Origin: Pelagibacterales bacterium SAG-MED28
GTDB taxonomy: Bacteria; Pseudomonadota; Alphaproteobacteria; Pelagibacterales; Pelagibacteraceae
NCBI GenBank assembly: GCA_014653835.1
Contig: JACWDY010000002.1
Coordinates: 21,001-85,000, forward strand
Length of the DNA stretch: 64,000 nt
Direction: 5' to 3'
Shown in pieces: positions 61,530-64,000 of this stretch (position 1 is the stretch's first letter; each line of letters opens with the position of its first letter). The translations under genes were made by a program, and so were the position numbers. The notes beneath the pieces are model-generated. The model saw nothing but the letters and a program-made list of their open reading frames with translations, was not told the origin of the DNA and did no database searches.

Positions 61530-63200
61530 ATGAAAACTGTATCAGAAATAATAGCTTCAGAACTTAAAAAAAACAAAATTAATAGTATCTTCATGCTGAC
61601 TGGTTATGGAGCGATGTACCTCAATGATGCGATAGAAAAATCAAAAATTAAATATTACGCTGCTCGAAATGAGGCTGCGGCGCCAATGATGGCTGAAGCT
61701 TATGCAAAATATAACGGGAATATTGGGGCTGTTTGTGTAACAGCAGGACCGGGAGCCACAAACGCCTTACCTGGACTAGCTGAGGCATATGTTGATAGCT
61801 CTCCTATAGTAGTAATATCAGGTCAAGTAGAAAAAAAATTTAGTGCTGACAACTACAAAAAAGTTTTTTTACGTTCGCTGGGAACCGCAGAATTTTCTGT
61901 CACTAGAGTTGTTAAAAATATTACTAAATATTCGGTAACTATTAGAAACCCTTACGATTGCTTATACGAAATTCAAAAAGCGTTGTACTTATGTAAATCT
62001 GGTAGACCAGGCCCTGTTTGGGTTGAAATTCCTCTTGATGTACAGGCTTTCAAAATTAAAGATATAAAAAATTTAAAAAATTTTAAAATTAAAGAGAAGA
62101 AAAAAACAAAAATTAATTTAAGTAGGCTTATTCAAGAATTAAATAGATCGAAAAAACCCCTCCTAATAATTGGAAATGGTTTAAAACAATCTAAAACTGA
62201 GCGTGAATTTAAGAAATTTGTAAAAAAATACAAAATACCATTTGTGACGTCAAGATTTGCTTTAGATTTATTTCCATACAGCATGAAAGAAAATATGGGT
62301 CTTTTGGGCATAAAAGGTACTCTGTTTGGTGAAAAATTAATCAAGGAATGTGATTTAGTTATCTCTTTGGGTTGTAGATTGGCACCTACATTAACTTTTG
62401 GAAGTGTATCTCATTTTACTAAAAACAAGAAAATATTTTCAGTAAATAATGATAAAAATGAACTTAATAATCCATTAATAAATATAAAACAAAAAATTTG
62501 TACTGACCTAGATACTTTTTTTAAAAGTGTAAATAAACATAAAAATAAAATTAATATTAAAAATATTGAATGGCTTAATAAATGTATTAATATAAAAAAT
62601 TTCAATCCAATAAAAGATATATACAAACTATCTTATCCTTTAAATCTTTATCAATTTATGTACGAACTCTGCGAAAATAGCAGTAAGAATCATATATTGA
62701 TTACAGATGCTGGGTCAAATTACTATGTTGCTGGTCAAGCGTGGAGATTTGAAAAAGGTCAAAAAGAAATTGCTTCAACAACCAATGCGGCAATGGGTTT
62801 ATCGGTTCCACTTTCAATTGGTGCTGCTGTAGCTTCAAATAAACAAATTTTATCGGTAACTGGCGATGGATCAATTGAATTAAATATTCAAGAGTTAAAA
62901 ACTATTTCACACTATAATTTAAATATAAAAACATTTGTGATTAATAACGGTGGCTACGCTTCAATGAAAAAATGGCAAGATGATTACTTTAAAGGCAATA
63001 GGATAGATACTGAAGAAAAAACGGGTGTAGGAACAATGAACTTTAAGAAAATAGCTGAAGCATTCGATTTAGAATATACTCAAATAAAAAAAACATTAGA
63101 AATTAAAAATAAATTAAAACTTATTTTTTCCAATAAAAGACCTATGATTATAGAGGTTTTTACAGATCCAAATCAAAAAATATATGGAAAAAAATCTTAG
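61530..63200 (+). CDS. Acetolactate synthase-like TPP-dependent enzyme
   Basis: 556 residues in the IlvB/YerE layout. The glutamate that activates TPP is Glu48 in YAARNEAAAPMMAEAYAK. VTAGPGATNALPGLAEAY follows, a middle domain with LLIIGNGLKQS, and the TPP motif GDGSIELNIQELKTISHYN ending with INNGGY. No small regulatory subunit (IlvH) is nearby, and the glycan neighbourhood argues against branched amino acid synthesis. Overlaps the next gene by 17 bases. Confidence 0.8.
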   Translation: MKTVSEIIASELKKNKINSIFMLTGYGAMYLNDAIEKSKIKYYAARNEAAAPMMAEAYAKYNGNIGAVCVTAGPGATNALPGLAEAYVDSSPIVVISGQVEKKFSADNYKKVFLRSLGTAEFSVTRVVKNITKYSVTIRNPYDCLYEIQKALYLCKSGRPGPVWVEIPLDVQAFKIKDIKNLKNFKIKEKKKTKINLSRLIQELNRSKKPLLIIGNGLKQSKTEREFKKFVKKYKIPFVTSRFALDLFPYSMKENMGLLGIKGTLFGEKLIKECDLVISLGCRLAPTLTFGSVSHFTKNKKIFSVNNDKNELNNPLINIKQKICTDLDTFFKSVNKHKNKINIKNIEWLNKCINIKNFNPIKDIYKLSYPLNLYQFMYELCENSSKNHILITDAGSNYYVAGQAWRFEKGQKEIASTTNAAMGLSVPLSIGAAVASNKQILSVTGDGSIELNIQELKTISHYNLNIKTFVINNGGYASMKKWQDDYFKGNRIDTEEKTGVGTMNFKKIAEAFDLEYTQIKKTLEIKNKLKLIFSNKRPMIIEVFTDPNQKIYGKKS

Positions 63201-63957
63201 AATTAAATTCCTAGAGAAAGGAAAAAAACTTAGAAAAGATTTTATAAAAATTCTTTTAGAGGGGTTTAAATTTCATGTTGGTGGTACACTTTCATGTTTA
63301 GATATTTGTGTAGTGTTGTTTTATGGAAACTTTATTAACCTAGAAAAAAAAAATAGAAATTTTTTTATTTTAAGCAAAGGGCATGCTTTAGCATGTTTGT
63401 TTTTAACTTTGATGGATAAAAAGTTATATAATTTGAAATTCTTAAAAAAAAACTACAAAAATTTAAATTTTGGAGGTCAACTTGATATCTATAACTCTAA
63501 GTATGTCGACTGGAACACTGGATCTTTAGGTCATTCAATTGGAGTAGCAACAGGTTTAGCAATAAAAAATCCAAAAAAAAAAATTTTCGTTATAGTTGGC
63601 GATGCTGAATTTGAAGAAGGATCCATCTGGGAAGCAATTTTTTATATATCAGAAAAAAAAATCAAAAATATTTTAATAATTATTGATAGGAATAGAATGT
63701 CTGCAAGTACAATTATAGAAAATAAAGAAATTTTTGACAAAAAAATAATTAATCAACTTAACTTTAATCTTGTAAAAATTAACGGTCACAATTACGAAAA
63801 AATATATAAATCTGTTGAAAAATTTAAAAAAAAAACTAAATCAACAATTATTATTGCGAATACAATAAAAGGAAAGGGGTTTAAAATTTTTGAAAATAGT
63901 AAGAAATATAGCCATGAAATGCCTAAAAAAGAAATACTAAAAAATTTAATTTATTAA
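63184..63957 (+). CDS. Transketolase-like N-terminal (TPP-binding) subunit
   Basis: 257 residues equal to the first third of transketolase. HVGGTLSCLDICVVLFYG, ILSKGHALACLFLTLM, TGSLGHSIGVATGLAIK, the TPP site GDAEFEEGSIWEA with IDRNRMSAS, and TIKGKGFKIFE are visible. Such split transketolases occur in sugar-modification and archaeal clusters. The matching C-terminal subunit starts three bases downstream. Confidence 0.88.
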   Translation: MEKNLRIKFLEKGKKLRKDFIKILLEGFKFHVGGTLSCLDICVVLFYGNFINLEKKNRNFFILSKGHALACLFLTLMDKKLYNLKFLKKNYKNLNFGGQLDIYNSKYVDWNTGSLGHSIGVATGLAIKNPKKKIFVIVGDAEFEEGSIWEAIFYISEKKIKNILIIIDRNRMSASTIIENKEIFDKKIINQLNFNLVKINGHNYEKIYKSVEKFKKKTKSTIIIANTIKGKGFKIFENSKKYSHEMPKKEILKNLIY

Positions 63958-63960
63958 TAT

Positions 63961-64000
63961 ATGCAAGACATTAGAGATATCTTTTTCAATAACGTTAAAA
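63961..64000 (+). CDS. Start of the partner transketolase-like C-terminal subunit (cut by window edge)
   Basis: ATG three bases after the previous stop opens an uninterrupted frame (MQDIRDIFFNNVK) to the end of the window. Only 13 residues are seen. The call rests on the neighbour, because split transketolases are encoded as adjacent pairs. Confidence 0.5.
   Translation, partial: MQDIRDIFFNNVK

Larger units (their letters stand above)
24708..64000. other. Glycan-biosynthesis island (SAR11 HVR2-like), continuing beyond the window
   Basis: More than 39 kb made almost entirely of sugar-nucleotide enzymes, glycosyltransferases, methyltransferases, an exporter and a regulator, on both strands in alternating blocks. 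One border is tRNA-Val plus 5S rRNA. The other border, expected to be 23S rRNA from published SAR11 genomes, is not reached. No integrase, transposase or direct repeat was noticed at the visible border. Confidence 0.8.

Noticed and set aside
24708..64000. Search for integrase, transposase, CRISPR array or toxin-antitoxin genes in the island
   Set aside because: None was seen; every sizeable frame reads as a metabolic, transferase, membrane or regulatory gene.

Overview
The window looks like a SAR11-clade alphaproteobacterium (Pelagibacterales). The DNA is very AT-rich, intergenic gaps are mostly a few bases, and the core genes are alphaproteobacterial in type: a TrcR-like DUF1013 protein, zinc-free L31 and L36, a 36-residue aa3-oxidase subunit IV beside pntA, and a three-gene transhydrogenase. 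The 5S rRNA gene lies at the edge of a large surface-glycan island with no 23S gene near it. This matches the published SAR11 layout in which hypervariable region 2 (HVR2) sits between 23S and 5S rRNA. No composition or database search was run; family calls come from reading motifs.

Region 1 (1-24.6 kb) is the conserved backbone. On the minus strand lie a 5'-complete cpoB cut by the window edge, pal, tolB, tolA, tolR and tolQ (envelope constriction), a RuvC-fold resolvase, yebC, a YmdB-type phosphoesterase, 5-formyl-THF cyclo-ligase, zapA and a coiled-coil protein. Diverging on the plus strand are tkt, pgk, a class I fba, a ThiE-like gene, efp, an inositol monophosphatase, rpmE, DUF1013, rpsU (apparent AUU start), a cold-shock gene, initiator tRNA-Met and typA. 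A small accessory islet (17.4-20.7 kb: two acetyltransferase-like proteins, a GT2 glycosyltransferase, a DUF2334 deacetylase) separates typA from transaldolase, pntB, pntA2, pntA1, a tiny cytochrome oxidase subunit, rpmJ and 5S rRNA. The 5S gene has its own good sigma-70-like promoter.

Region 2 (24.7-64 kb and beyond the window) is the glycan island. It starts at tRNA-Val, whose first base is also the last base of the neighbouring stop codon. A minus-strand operon (36.3 to 24.7 kb) begins with an EPS-type MarR regulator and an ABC exporter. It continues with three consecutive two-domain proteins (GT2 + CMP-sugar synthetase; CMP-sugar synthetase + 2-hydroxyacid dehydrogenase; HMGL-type aldolase + DUF115/sialyltransferase-like), then a KdsB-like enzyme, a GT-B-like protein, an SDR, a frameshifted CDP-glucose dehydratase and CDP-glucose synthase. 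Next come a NeuB, a UDP-sugar dehydrogenase, a UDP-uronate epimerase, a sugar methyltransferase, an LIC12162-type transferase and a NeuA. A heptose block follows (gmhA, an hddC-gmhB fusion, a Gmd-like dehydratase, an RfbC-like epimerase, hddA, SDRs) that could build GDP-6-deoxyheptose. The far end holds three TPP-dependent enzyme systems, a radical SAM protein, oxygenases, methyltransferases, a GT2 and an aldo/keto reductase.

The most promising candidates for something new are: the fusion trio at 29.5-34.3 kb, which reads as one pathway for making, activating and transferring an unusual CMP-linked acid sugar; a perfect palindrome shared by two divergent promoters, one beside the MarR gene; the self-promoted orphan 5S gene; and the TPP enzymes that might build branched sugars. 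No stretch longer than 300 bases lacks a gene. No CRISPR array, transposase or integrase was seen.
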